Assembly: GCF_003355475.1 (NCBI RefSeq)
Contig: NZ_CP031356.1
Location: forward strand, 1,426,001-1,490,000
DNA length: 64,000 bases
Direction of reading: 5' to 3'
DNA from: Brachybacterium saurashtrense
GTDB lineage: Bacteria > Actinomycetota > Actinomycetes > Actinomycetales > Dermabacteraceae
The translations under genes were made by a program, and so were the position numbers. This document shows positions 9,101-17,046 of this stretch, in pieces. The notes beneath the pieces are model-generated. The model was given only the letters and a program-made list of their open reading frames with translations, was not told where the DNA came from and made no database searches. The first letter of the stretch is position 1; each line of letters starts with the position of its first letter.

Positions 9101-9129
9101 GCTTCTTCACGCCCGCCCGCCTGAGTCGT

Positions 9130-9554
9130 TCACAGACGGTGCCCGTGATCGATTCGCGGCGCGCGCCTGTACGGCCCAGCATCTATGCGCTGGCCGATTG
9201 CTTGGGCGCGGCGCAGAGCGGCCGTGGCGGCACGGTGTTCGGCGCCTTGTTCAGCGGTGACGCTTGTCTTCTTGTCGCCCAGCGGCGAAGTGCCGATGAT
9301 GTCGTAGCGGTAGCGGTACAGCGCGACGGTGGCCGCGTGCGCTTCCCACCGCTCTCGCGCCTCGGGTCGTGGACTCGGCTGCCCGAGCCGCGCCACCCAA
9401 GCGGCTCTGGCTTCCTGGGCATCGTGCAGGAGTCGGCGCGCGGCGGTCTCGATGAGCGTCTGCCGCTCTGTGAGCGCGGGCCGCATGCCGTCTGCGATTG
9501 GCTCGGCAAGCGTCGAGATGAGTCCGGCGACTCGTGCCCTGCCTCGTCTACCTG
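9130..9554 (-). pseudogene. C-terminal remnant of a MobF/TraA-type conjugative relaxase
   Basis: About 140 codons remain, from the IS border at 9554 to TGA at 9130. The text resembles the C-terminal end of long actinobacterial MobF relaxase-helicases: VAGLISTLAEPIADGMRPAL, then an LTERQTLIE-like stretch and WVARLGQPSPRPEARERWE. The relaxase and helicase catalytic domains are missing because the gene is cut exactly where the insertion sequence begins. Such proteins nick oriT and lead the transferred strand in conjugation, so this scrap shows that the island was once part of a conjugative element. The family call rests on remembered C-terminal sequence patterns and needs a profile search. Confidence 0.55.
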
Positions 9555-9589
9555 GGGACTGCCGCACGATCAGGTGACAGTTTGACCTG
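9555..9589 (+). repeat. Left terminal inverted repeat of the IS3-family element
   Basis: This arm pairs with 10845-10879 in inverted orientation, with 30 of 35 matches and a perfect outer 14 bases. It is the likely transposase binding and cleavage site. Confidence 0.75.
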
Positions 9590-9618
9590 CCCGACGGTTT
9601 GGTTTCCACTCTTGGTCG

Positions 9619-10498
9619 CTAGCTTCCGGTGGTGGTGAGTGCCCGTGGGGTGCGGGCGAGGTCGTAGTCGTGGGGTGTCGCGTACTCGAGGGAGGAGTGC
9701 CGTCGACGACGGTTGTAGAACACCTCGATGTACTCGAAGATCGCGTTCGCGAGCTCGATGCGCGTCTTCCACGTCTTCCGGTTCAGCAGCTCGATCTGCA
9801 TCGTCGACCAGAACGACTCCATCATCGCATTGTCGAGGCCATCGCCAACGGTCCCGAACGACGGCAGCAGGCCCGCTGAACGGATCTTCTGAGTGAAGAC
9901 CCAGGAGGTGAACTGGACTCCATGATCCGCATGAACGATCCCTCCAGGACTCGGCTGACGTGCACGGATTGCCATGTCCAGAGCGTTCACGACCAGGGCG
10001 GAGTCCTGTGTGGAGTCGATAGCCCAGCCGATGATCTTGCGGCTGCAAGCATCCAGCACGGCGGCGCAGTAGATCTTGCCCTCCCGGGTGGGATGCTCTG
10101 TGATGTCCGTGACCCACAGCTCGTTCAGCGCGAGACGGTGGAACTTGCGGTTGACCAGGTCGTCCGCTGTGGCGACCCCTTGAGTCGCTTGATTCTGGCT
10201 GGGCCTGGAAGGCCACCGATTCCGGCGCGAGTCATGAGGACGGAGATGAGCCGGCTGGAGCACGAAATGTTCATTCCGATGGTGAGCTCGGCGTGGATGC
10301 GGCGGTAGCCGTAGGTGCCGCGGGAGGCGACGTGGATCTCCCGGATCAGGCCGGTCAGCCAGCGGCGGCGCAGCTCAGTGGCACTGGTCGGGCGCTTTCG
10401 GTACCGGTAGTAGCCCTGACGGGAGACGCCCAGCAGGCGGCAGCAGGTGCTTGTGGGTGCCCCGGCGTCGACGAGTCGGTCGATCACCGGGTGCGCCC
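9619..10498 (-). pseudogene. IS3-family transposase OrfB (integrase core), broken by a one-base frameshift
   Basis: OrfB carries the DDE catalytic core that cuts and joins DNA during IS movement. The N-terminal part, in the frame ending at 10125, includes GVSRQGYYRYRKRP and GTYGYRRIHAEL. The C-terminal part, in the frame ending at 9619, includes the three acidic sites VTDITEHPT, HADHGVQFTS and MESFW. The two halves do not share a frame. Near 10176-10180 the text passes from PARIKRLKG in one frame to GVATADDLVNRKF in the other, as if one G had been lost. Unless this is a sequencing error, no full OrfB is made. Expression would also need a -1 shift from orfA at the A-AAA-G site at 10498-10502. 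Confidence 0.8.
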
Positions 10499-10783
10499 TT
10501 TTGGGGCGACTCCTCCCTCCTCGTCGAGCCACGTCGCAGCCCGGCGGAGGATCGCGATCTCCTGCTCGAGCTGCCGGACACGGCCGCGCGCCGCGCGGAG
10601 CTCGGCAGATTCCTGACTGCTTCGTCCCGGCCGACGGCCGTGGTCGATATCGTCCTGTCGCAGCCAGTTGTGGAGGGTGACCTCGTGGATGCCGAGGTCC
10701 AGTGCGGTCTGCTTGACCTGGCGGCCCTCGCGGACCAGAGCGATGGCACGGGCACGGAACTCGGGAGGGTACGGGCGGGGCAT
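10484..10783 (-). CDS. IS3-family transposase OrfA (helix-turn-helix subunit)
   Basis: A 99-residue protein from ATG at 10783 with the classic start MPRPYPPEFRARAIALV. An HTH follows (QTALDLGIHEVTLHNWL, about 25-41) and then a leucine-zipper-like helix (VRQLEQEIAILRRA). This protein binds the terminal repeats and regulates transposition. Near its end, CCAAAAGGG contains the slippery tetramer A-AAA-G at 10498-10502. A -1 shift there continues as KRAHPVIDRLVDAG into orfB, the usual way IS3 elements make the OrfAB fusion transposase. orfA is intact although orfB is broken downstream. Confidence 0.85.
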   Translation of the reverse strand: MPRPYPPEFRARAIALVREGRQVKQTALDLGIHEVTLHNWLRQDDIDHGRRPGRSSQESAELRAARGRVRQLEQEIAILRRAATWLDEEGGVAPKGRTR

Positions 10784-10844
10784 GCGAAGAGCCTTCCATG
10801 AAGACCATCGACTAGCGACGTCAACTGGAAACCGAGCCATAGGT

Positions 10845-10879
10845 CAGGTCAAGATGTCACCTATCCGTGCGGCAGTCCC
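10845..10879 (-). repeat. Right terminal inverted repeat of the IS3-family element
   Basis: Partner of the left repeat at 9555-9589. The outer 14 bases are a perfect inverted match and the arm abuts the recombinase remnant. Confidence 0.75.
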
Positions 10880-11985
10880 ACTCACGCAGAAGTTCGAGAC
10901 CGGCGGCACCCCCATGCGTGCACCGATCGGCTACCTCAACGTCCGCAAGCGCGACGAGCAGGGACGGGAGTACCGCACCGTCGAGATCGACCCCGATCGT
11001 GCACCCCTGGTGCGGTGGGTGTTCGAGCAGTACGCCACCGGGGAACGCACCGTCGTGGACCTCCTCGCCGAGGTCACCGCGCGCGGCCTGACCACCGTCC
11101 CGACACCGAAGCGTCCATCCGGTCCGGTCGCACGGTCCGGATTCTTCAAGCTGCTGCGCAACCCGTACTACGTCGGCATCGTCCGCTACAAAGGCGCCGA
11201 GCACCCCGGAGTCCACGAGCCGCTGATCGACGTCGACACCTGGCAGCAGGTTCAGACGCTTCTCAACGCCAACCGGATCGCTGCCGAACGGCGCCGCTCC
11301 CACGACCACTACCTCAAAGGCACCCTGTTCTGCGGTTCGTGCGGGTCCCGGATGCAGCTGGACTACCCGGCGAACAAGCAAGGCATCCGCTACGCCTACT
11401 ACGTCTGCTCCGGGCGCGCATCGAAACGGAAGTCCTGCACTCGCCGCGCCGTGCCCGTCGGCATCGCCGAGCAACTGGTCGCGGACTGCTACCAGGAAAT
11501 CTCGATCACCGAGGCCGAGTACGCCGCTCTCGCCGCGAAGGTCGAGGCGGCGTCCGATGAGCGCCTCGCTTCACGCTCACAGGAACTGGCCGACCTGACC
11601 GAGAACCGTCAGCGACTCCAGAACGAGAGCGACAAGCTGCTGGCCGCACACTTCGCCGACGCCATCGATCTGGAGACGTTGAAGCGCCACCAAGACCGCA
11701 TCCGCGCCGGGCTCGCGGACATCGACCGTCGCCTCGCCACCGAACACGACCACCACGCGGGAGCGCGTAAGCAGCTCGCCACTGCCCTGAGCCTGCTCGT
11801 CGACTGCGCCAGCCTCTACGCCCGCACCGACGAGCAGGGCAAGCGGCTGGCGAACCAAGCACTCACCAGCGGCATCGAGATCAGCGAAGACGAAAGGGCG
11901 ACGATCCGACTCGCTGAGCCGTTCGCCGCCCTGACACCCGCACCCACATCGGCAGATGTCAGGAGTTCTAGTACGTCTTCAATTG
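10880..11985 (+). pseudogene. Large serine recombinase lacking its catalytic N-terminal domain
   Basis: The frame resumes just inside the right IS border as LTQKFETGGTPMRAPIGYL, where intact large serine recombinases pass from the catalytic domain into the recombinase domain. The recombinase domain (to about 11290), a zinc ribbon (FCGSCGSRM near 11330, further Cys near 11410 and 11435) and a long coiled coil (about 11500-11850) follow. The resolvase domain with the catalytic serine is absent, so the protein cannot recombine DNA. No stop is met before the tRNA-Ala gene: the frame runs through it to 12263, so the natural C-terminus is also unclear. Such enzymes integrate mobile elements, and its place at the island edge fits that. 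Confidence 0.82.
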
Positions 11986-12058
11986 TGGAGCTAAGGGGAT
12001 TCGAACCCCTGACCTCTTCCATGCCATGGAAGCGCGCTACCAACTGCGCCATAGCCCC
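11986..12058 (-). tRNA. tRNA-Ala (anticodon GGC), likely attachment site of the island
   Basis: The minus strand folds as a standard tRNA: GGGGCTA acceptor arm, anticodon stem CTTCC/GGAAG around loop ATGGCAT (anticodon GGC), T-arm AGGGGTTCGAATCCCCT, discriminator A... with CCA encoded at 11986-11988. The 3' half faces the island. The truncated integrase frame reads straight into it, giving the familiar ELRGFEPLT readthrough, so the tRNA 3' end is the probable att site. The other att copy would lie left of the window. Confidence 0.95.
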
Positions 12059-12111
12059 GTATCGGGTGCCGCCTCATCGGGCGACTCGTAGAGAATACAA
12101 CGCTCCGATGA

Positions 12112-12744
12112 TCAGGGGAAATCGGGAGGGAGGTTGTGTGACACCAACCTCATCAGGCCGTTCGCCGGCTCGCCGTGCAGCGGCTCGAGCACGGAGCGGT
12201 GGCAGTTCTCGAGCCCGGCGATGCCCCGGAAGTCGTGCGTGTCCAGGCCCAGCAGGGCGGTGATGCCCAGCGTGATCGCGGCGCCGTGCGCCACCACCAT
12301 CACGGTCCCGCCGGGATGGTTCTCCATCAGGGTGCGGCAGGCGGAGGCGACCCGTGCGGCCACCTCCGGGCGGTCCTCCACCCCGAGGCCGAGCACGGGC
12401 CGGTGGGCGCGCCAGTCGGCGTGCTCGTCCGGCCAGCGCCGGCGGATCTCCTCGCCGCGCAGCCCCTCCCACTGCCCGAAGCCGCGCTCGAGGAAGGCCT
12501 CGTCGGTGCGCACCTCGAGATCGGTGTCCCGGCTGATCACGCGCGCGGTCTCGCGGGCGCGCAGAAGCGGGGAGGCGATCAGCACGTCGGGCGGATCCGC
12601 GGCGACCACGGGCGCGAGCGAGGCGGCCTGGCGCAGCCCCGCCTCGTTGAGGGGGATGTCCACCTGACCCTGCAGGCGGCCCTCGCGGTTGTAGTCCGTC
12701 TGCCCGTGGCGCACCAGCACCAGCCGGGTGCGGGGGCCCCTCAC
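12112..12744 (-). CDS. Histidine phosphatase family protein (phosphoglycerate mutase-like)
   Basis: A 210-residue member of the histidine phosphatase superfamily. The phosphohistidine motif LVLVRHGQTDYN begins near residue 8, a conserved Glu lies in ERGFGQWEG and the second His is in MVVAHGAAITLG. The GTG at 12744 overlaps the rsfS stop as GTGA, which fixes the start close to the RHG motif. Genes of this type commonly follow rsfS in actinobacteria and are annotated as phosphoglycerate mutase or broad phosphatase. The true substrate cannot be told from sequence. It is the last gene of the nadD-rsfS cluster and the first backbone gene beside the island. Confidence 0.88.
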   Translation of the reverse strand: MRGPRTRLVLVRHGQTDYNREGRLQGQVDIPLNEAGLRQAASLAPVVAADPPDVLIASPLLRARETARVISRDTDLEVRTDEAFLERGFGQWEGLRGEEIRRRWPDEHADWRAHRPVLGLGVEDRPEVAARVASACRTLMENHPGGTVMVVAHGAAITLGITALLGLDTHDFRGIAGLENCHRSVLEPLHGEPANGLMRLVSHNLPPDFP

Positions 12745-13118
12745 GCGGAGCGGTCCGCGTCGATCTGCAGGTCGATCACGGGGGCGTCCCGCCACAGCCG
12801 CTCGAGGGCGTAGAAGGCGCGGTCCTCGGCGTGCTGCACGTGCACCACGATGTCGCCGTAGTCGAGCAGCACCCAGCGGGCGTCGCGCTCGCCCTCGCGG
12901 CGCAGCGGCTTGCGCCGACGCTCGGTGAGCAGCGCCTCCTCGACGCCGCCCACGATGGCGGAGACCTGGCGCTCGGACTCCCCGCTGCACACCAGGAACA
13001 CGTCCGTGATCACCACCAGCTCGGAGACGTCGAGGCCGATCACCTCCTCGGCGAGCTTGTCGGCGGCGGCCTGCGCGGCGACGCGGGCGAGGTCGAGGGA
13101 TTCGTCGGGAGCGGTCAC
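12741..13118 (-). CDS. rsfS: Ribosome silencing factor RsfS
   Basis: RsfS binds ribosomal protein L14 and blocks subunit joining when nutrients are scarce. The 125-residue product has the family core: SELVVITDVFLVCSG (about 30-44), then GERDARWVLLDYGDIVVHV and a C-terminal FYALERLW helix. The GTG start at 13118 overlaps the stop of the upstream membrane-protein gene by four bases, and its own stop overlaps the phosphatase start. The longer frame upstream overlaps the neighbour heavily, so I did not use it. Placement after nadD is the usual bacterial arrangement. Confidence 0.93.
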   Translation of the reverse strand: MTAPDESLDLARVAAQAAADKLAEEVIGLDVSELVVITDVFLVCSGESERQVSAIVGGVEEALLTERRRKPLRREGERDARWVLLDYGDIVVHVQHAEDRAFYALERLWRDAPVIDLQIDADRSA

Positions 13119-13699
13119 GCGGCAGCGTCCTCCAGGAGCGGATGGTCGAGGGCGATCCCCGGGAGCGGGGAGAGGGCGTCCGCGGAGGACGCCACGCCGG
13201 GGCCGAGGACCCCGGTGAGCAGCAGGGCGATCAGCGCCACCAGCGCGAGCGCGATGAGCACCCACACCACCCACACCAGCGCGCGACCGCCGGTGTTCTC
13301 GGGCCGGTGCAGCACCTGGCCCTCGAAGCGCGGGGCGGGGCGCGGCTCCGGGGCTTCGGTGACGGGGAGCTCGCCGAGCTCCACCCCGTCATGATCGTGG
13401 GTCGCGGTGGCGGCGCCGTCCTCGGCCACGGGGGCCTCCGGCGCGGGCTCCGCGGTGCGGGCGACCTCGGGGGCCGGCTCCTCGCTGAGCTCGATGATGC
13501 GCGCGCGGCGCCCGAACTTGCGCAGGGTGGGGACCGGGGCCTCGGCGGTGGGCGGGGCGACGGCGCCGCGCACCCCGGGCACCGCGGGCTGTTCGCCGGA
13601 GGCCTCCACGGAGGCGCGCGCCTCGAGGGCGGCGCTCTCCTCGGCGCTCAGGGCCCGGGCGCGGCGGCCGCGCCGCGGGGTGGTCTCGGGCTCGGTCAT
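13115..13699 (-). CDS. Predicted single-pass membrane protein between nadD and rsfS
   Basis: A 194-residue protein. The N-terminal two thirds are charged and low in complexity, with Arg-rich segments ([25 protein letters not shown]) and Ala/Pro/Glu stretches. A single strong hydrophobic segment lies near residues 145-167 ([19 protein letters not shown]) with a short tail after it. No enzyme motif is visible. It overlaps nadD at one end and rsfS at the other by four bases, so it is part of that operon. Proteins of this layout are found at this position in related actinobacteria, but their function is unknown to me. Confidence 0.8.
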   Translation of the reverse strand: MTEPETTPRRGRRARALSAEESAALEARASVEASGEQPAVPGVRGAVAPPTAEAPVPTLRKFGRRARIIELSEEPAPEVARTAEPAPEAPVAEDGAATATHDHDGVELGELPVTEAPEPRPAPRFEGQVLHRPENTGGRALVWVVWVLIALALVALIALLLTGVLGPGVASSADALSPLPGIALDHPLLEDAAA

Positions 13700-14301
13700 C
13701 GGCCGTCACCTCCTGTGTAGAGGGCGTACTTGTTGATGTATTGGACGACCCCGTCGGGGACGAGGTACCACACCGGCTCCCCCGCGGCGACGCGGATGCG
13801 GCAGTCGGTGGAGCTGATCGCCATCGCCGGCACCTCGATCAGGGTGACGCCGTCCTCGGGCAGGCCGGAGGTGTCCAGCTCGTGGCCGGGGCGGGTGACG
13901 CCCACGAAGTGCGCGAGCTCGAAGATCTCCTCCGTGTCCTTCCAGGTGAGGATGTTCTGCAGCGCATCCGCGCCGGTGATGAAGAACAGATCCGCCTCGG
14001 GGTGCTCGTGGTGCAGATCGCGCAGGGTGTCGATCGTGTACGTCGCCCCCGGCCGGTCCACGTCCACCCGCGACACGGTGAACACCGGGTTCGCGGCGGT
14101 GGCGACCACCGTCATCAGGTAGCGGTGCTCGGGATCGGAGATCTCCGAATCCGCCTTCTGCCAGGGCCGGCCGGTGGGCACGAAGACCACCTCGTCGAGG
14201 CCGAAGACGCTCTGCACCTCGCTGGCGGCGACGAGGTGGCCGTGATGGATGGGATCGAACGTCCCGCCCATCACGCCGATCCGCCGTCGCTGCAGCTCCA
14301 C
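13696..14301 (-). CDS. nadD: Nicotinate-nucleotide adenylyltransferase NadD
   Basis: NadD joins nicotinate mononucleotide to AMP from ATP, the penultimate step of NAD synthesis. The 201-residue protein has the nucleotidyltransferase motif [12 protein letters not shown] (12-23), the substrate loop [10 protein letters not shown] and the second ATP motif [10 protein letters not shown] near residue 165. Length is normal. Its 3' end overlaps the membrane-protein gene by four bases and a small membrane-protein gene ends five bases upstream, so these genes form one minus-strand transcription unit. Confidence 0.95.
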   Translation of the reverse strand: MELQRRRIGVMGGTFDPIHHGHLVAASEVQSVFGLDEVVFVPTGRPWQKADSEISDPEHRYLMTVVATAANPVFTVSRVDVDRPGATYTIDTLRDLHHEHPEADLFFITGADALQNILTWKDTEEIFELAHFVGVTRPGHELDTSGLPEDGVTLIEVPAMAISSTDCRIRVAAGEPVWYLVPDGVVQYINKYALYTGGDGR

Positions 14302-14306
14302 GGAGG

Positions 14307-14495
14307 TCAGTGGTCGGTGTCGCCGGAGGCGTCGCGCTTCGCGTCGAGGCTGCGGTGGTGGGCACCGCCGGTGAGCCAGGTGATCCCCAGCAGCACCATC
14401 AGGATGGCGAAGATCCCGATGCCGACGGCGGGGGCGCTGAGACCCTCGCTCGCTTCGGCGCCGGACTCGGCGAGGATCATGAGCTGATCGATCAT
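14307..14495 (-). CDS. Small membrane protein upstream of nadD
   Basis: A 62-residue protein with one hydrophobic segment (about 22-43, [20 protein letters not shown]) and a charged C-terminal tail with [14 protein letters not shown]. It is short but well supported by its position between proA and nadD, in the same orientation and five bases ahead of nadD. It matches the small conserved actinobacterial proteins often found here. Function unknown. Confidence 0.75.
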   Translation of the reverse strand: MIDQLMILAESGAEASEGLSAPAVGIGIFAILMVLLGITWLTGGAHHRSLDAKRDASGDTDH

Positions 14496-14585
14496 GGTTG
14501 TGCAGGCCTTTCCACGGGTGACCGGCCCATCATCCCACAGGGCCGGCGGAGGTCGGCGCCGGACGCGCGCGCGGTGTCCGCTCGG

Positions 14586-15866
14586 TCACGGCCGCACGTG
14601 TCCCTGCCCCACCACCAGCCACTTGCTCGCGGTGATCTCCCGCAGGCCCATGGGCCCGCGGGCGTGCAGCTTCTGGGTGGAGATGCCGATCTCGGCGCCG
14701 AACCCGAACTCGCCGCCGTCGGAGAAGCGGGTGGAGGCGTTGGCCATCACCACGGCGGAGTCCACCTCGGCGAGGAAGCGCTGCTGGCTGCGCAGATCCC
14801 GGGTGAGGATCGACTCGGTGTGCCCGGTGGAGTGGGTGCGGATGTGCGCGAGCGCGGCGTCGAGATCCTCCACCACCGCGACCGCGAGCTCGCGGGCCAG
14901 GTACTCGGTGTCCCAGTCCTCGGCGGTGGCGGGCACCACCTCCGCCGCGGTGCCCGCGGCGGCGAGGATCTCCCGGGCGGCGTCGTCCGCGTGCAGGCGC
15001 ACGCCGGCCTCGGCGAGCGGGGCGGCGAGCAGCGGCAGCGCCTCCTCGGCGATCTCGCGATGCACCAGCAGGGTCTCCAGCGCATTGCACACGCCGATCC
15101 GCTGGGTCTTGGCGTTGACGACGATCGGCACGGCCTGTGCCGGATCGGCGGAGGCGTCCACCAGGATGTGGGTCTTCCCCGTCCCGGTCTCGATGACCGG
15201 CACCAGGGAGTTCTCCACCACACGGCGGATCAGGCCGGCCCCGCCGCGGGGGATCAGCACGTCCACCAGGCCGCGGGCCCGCATCAGCACGTCCACGCCC
15301 TCGCGGCCGTGGGCGTCGATGCCGACGATCAGGTCCTCGGGGAGGTCGTGGGCGGCGAGCACCGAGCGCAGCACGCCGATCAGCGCGGTGTTGGAGTGCA
15401 GGGCGGCGGAGCCGCCGCGCAGCACCACGGCGCTGCCGGCCTTGAGCGCCAGACCGGCCGCATCGACCGTCACGTTCGGCCGCGCCTCGTACACCATGCC
15501 GATCACGCCCATCGGCACCCGCACCTCACGCAGCTCGAGCCCGTTGTCGAGCATGGAGCCGCGGATCACCTCGCCGATCGGGTCCGGCAGCGCGGCCGCG
15601 TCACGCAGCTGCTCGGCGATCGCGGCCACGCGCTCCTCGTCCAGCGCGAGACGGTCGCGCAGGCCGGGGGCGATGCCGGCGGCGTCGGCCGCGGCGAGAT
15701 CGCGCGCGTTGGCGGCGACCACCTCTCCGGCCCGGTCCACGAGGGCGTCCGCCATGGCGCGCAGCACGCGGTCCTTCTCGGCGCGGTGGAGTCGCGCGAG
15801 CGCCGGCTGCGCCTCCTTCGCGGCGCGGGCGGCGTCGAGCACGGCGGCGGTCACGGGAGTCTCCAT
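14586..15866 (-). CDS. proA: Glutamate-5-semialdehyde dehydrogenase ProA
   Basis: ProA reduces glutamyl-5-phosphate with NADPH to glutamate semialdehyde, the second step of proline synthesis. The 426-residue protein is full length. The NADP-binding region includes VRVPMGVIGMVYEARPNVTV, the catalytic cysteine lies in IGVCNALETLLVH, and HARGPMGLREITASKW forms the conserved C-terminus. It follows proB by 34 bases on the same strand, so the two enzymes of the pathway are made together. Confidence 0.97.
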   Translation of the reverse strand: METPVTAAVLDAARAAKEAQPALARLHRAEKDRVLRAMADALVDRAGEVVAANARDLAAADAAGIAPGLRDRLALDEERVAAIAEQLRDAAALPDPIGEVIRGSMLDNGLELREVRVPMGVIGMVYEARPNVTVDAAGLALKAGSAVVLRGGSAALHSNTALIGVLRSVLAAHDLPEDLIVGIDAHGREGVDVLMRARGLVDVLIPRGGAGLIRRVVENSLVPVIETGTGKTHILVDASADPAQAVPIVVNAKTQRIGVCNALETLLVHREIAEEALPLLAAPLAEAGVRLHADDAAREILAAAGTAAEVVPATAEDWDTEYLARELAVAVVEDLDAALAHIRTHSTGHTESILTRDLRSQQRFLAEVDSAVVMANASTRFSDGGEFGFGAEIGISTQKLHARGPMGLREITASKWLVVGQGHVRP

Positions 15867-15900
15867 GGCGGGAGTCTACGAGCCGGGCCGGGAGAGCGGC

Positions 15901-17046
15901 TCAGAGCACCACCAGCTGGTCACGGTGGATCGCGGGGCGGCGGAACCGCTCCCCCAGGTGCTCGCGCGCCTCGTCGGTGCCGCGTCCTGCCATCGCGCGC
16001 AGCTCGTCGCTGGAGAAGGAGGTGAGCCCACGGGCGATCACGGTCCCGTCGGGCGCAGCGACGTCCACCGGCACCCCGGCCGGGAAGGTGCCCTCCACCT
16101 CGTGCATGCCCACGGCCAGCAGCGAGCGGCGCCCGCTGCGCACTGCCCGGGCGGCGCCCTCGTCGAGGTGCAGGGTGCCGGCGCCGCGGGTCGCGAAGCG
16201 CAGCCACACCAGGCGCGAGCGTCGGCGCCCGTGATGGGCAGGGAAGAAGGTGCCCACGTCCTCGCCCGCGAGCGCGGCGGCGAAGGACGCGGCGGAGGTC
16301 ATCAGCGCGGCGGTGCCGGTGGTGGAGGCGAGCTGGGCGGCAGAGAGCTTGGTGACCATCCCGCCGGTGCCCACCTTCGACCCCACGGAGCCGATGTTCA
16401 CCCCGGCCAGGCGCGCCACGTCGTCGACCACGCCGATGCGTTCGGCGCCGGGCTCCCGCGGCGGCGCCGTGTACAGCGCGTCGACGTCGGTGAGCAGGAT
16501 CAGCGCGTCGGCGCCGAGCAGCTGCGCGACCAGCGCGGCGAGCCGGTCGTTGTCCCCGAAGCGGATCTCGTGGGTGGCGGTGGTGTCGTTCTCGTTGACC
16601 ACGGGTACGGTGCCCAGGGTGAGCAGGGCCTCCAGCGCGGTGCGCACGTTGCGGTAGGTCTGCGGACGGATGACGTCCGATTCCGTGAGCAGCACCTGCC
16701 CGGTGATGAGGCCGTGCCGGGCGAAGGCGCCCTGCCAGGCGGTGGCCAGCAGCGCCTGGCCCACGCTCGCGGCCGCCTGCTGCAGCTCCACCTCGGCGGG
16801 CCGCTCGGCGAGGCCCAGCGGGCCCAGCGCCGCCGCGATCGCACCGGAGGAGACGATCACCAGCTCGGTGCCGCCCGCGGCGAGAGTCGCGGCGACATCC
16901 GCGATGTGCCGGATGCTCTCCTCGTCGAGGCGGCCCCGGGCGTCGGTGAGGCTCGAGGAGCCGATCTTCACGACCAGGCGGCGGGCGCCGGGAAGAGCGG
17001 CGCGGGTGGCCAGCCGCTCCGGCTGGCGCAGCTCCGCGACGCTCAT
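15901..17046 (-). CDS. proB: Glutamate 5-kinase ProB
   Basis: ProB phosphorylates glutamate, the first and feedback-controlled step of proline synthesis. The 381-residue protein holds an amino-acid kinase domain (about 20-275; [11 protein letters not shown] at the start, [15 protein letters not shown], then [20 protein letters not shown]) and a C-terminal PUA domain (about 290-370), the usual long form. Its ATG overlaps the obg stop by four bases and proA follows, so obg-proB-proA is a coupled unit. The ribosome-assembly GTPase and proline genes often share an operon in actinobacteria. Confidence 0.96.
   Translation of the reverse strand: MSVAELRQPERLATRAALPGARRLVVKIGSSSLTDARGRLDEESIRHIADVAATLAAGGTELVIVSSGAIAAALGPLGLAERPAEVELQQAAASVGQALLATAWQGAFARHGLITGQVLLTESDVIRPQTYRNVRTALEALLTLGTVPVVNENDTTATHEIRFGDNDRLAALVAQLLGADALILLTDVDALYTAPPREPGAERIGVVDDVARLAGVNIGSVGSKVGTGGMVTKLSAAQLASTTGTAALMTSAASFAAALAGEDVGTFFPAHHGRRRSRLVWLRFATRGAGTLHLDEGAARAVRSGRRSLLAVGMHEVEGTFPAGVPVDVAAPDGTVIARGLTSFSSDELRAMAGRGTDEAREHLGERFRRPAIHRDQLVVL

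Larger units (their letters stand above)
9555..10879 (-). mobile_element. IS3-family insertion sequence with long imperfect terminal inverted repeats
   Basis: The element is about 1,325 bases long. The left end (9555-9589) and the reverse complement of the right end (10845-10879) both read GGGACTGCCGCACG, three variable bases, AGGTGACA, two variable bases, TTGACCTG: 30 of 35 positions identical. Weaker similarity continues for about 20 more bases. Inside are orfA and orfB of an IS3 transposase on the minus strand. No target duplication is seen at these borders (left flank CTG, right flank ACT). Both flanking genes are truncated at the element, which suggests that a deletion next to the IS followed insertion. 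Confidence 0.8.

Noticed and set aside
9859..10216. ORF ending in GQVKLSPDRAAVP in the IS (9548-10216 frame)
   Set aside because: Out of frame with the DDE domain; its end only reads the terminal inverted repeat.
9569..10865. A three-base target duplication ATC flanking a shorter IS (9572-10862)
   Set aside because: ATC occurs on both sides, but the 14 bases outside it are perfect inverted copies of each other, so they are better read as part of longer terminal repeats.
11986..12263. C-terminal extension of the recombinase through the tRNA-Ala gene (ELRGFEPLT text)
   Set aside because: This is the common readthrough of a tRNA sequence and antisense phosphatase DNA, not protein.
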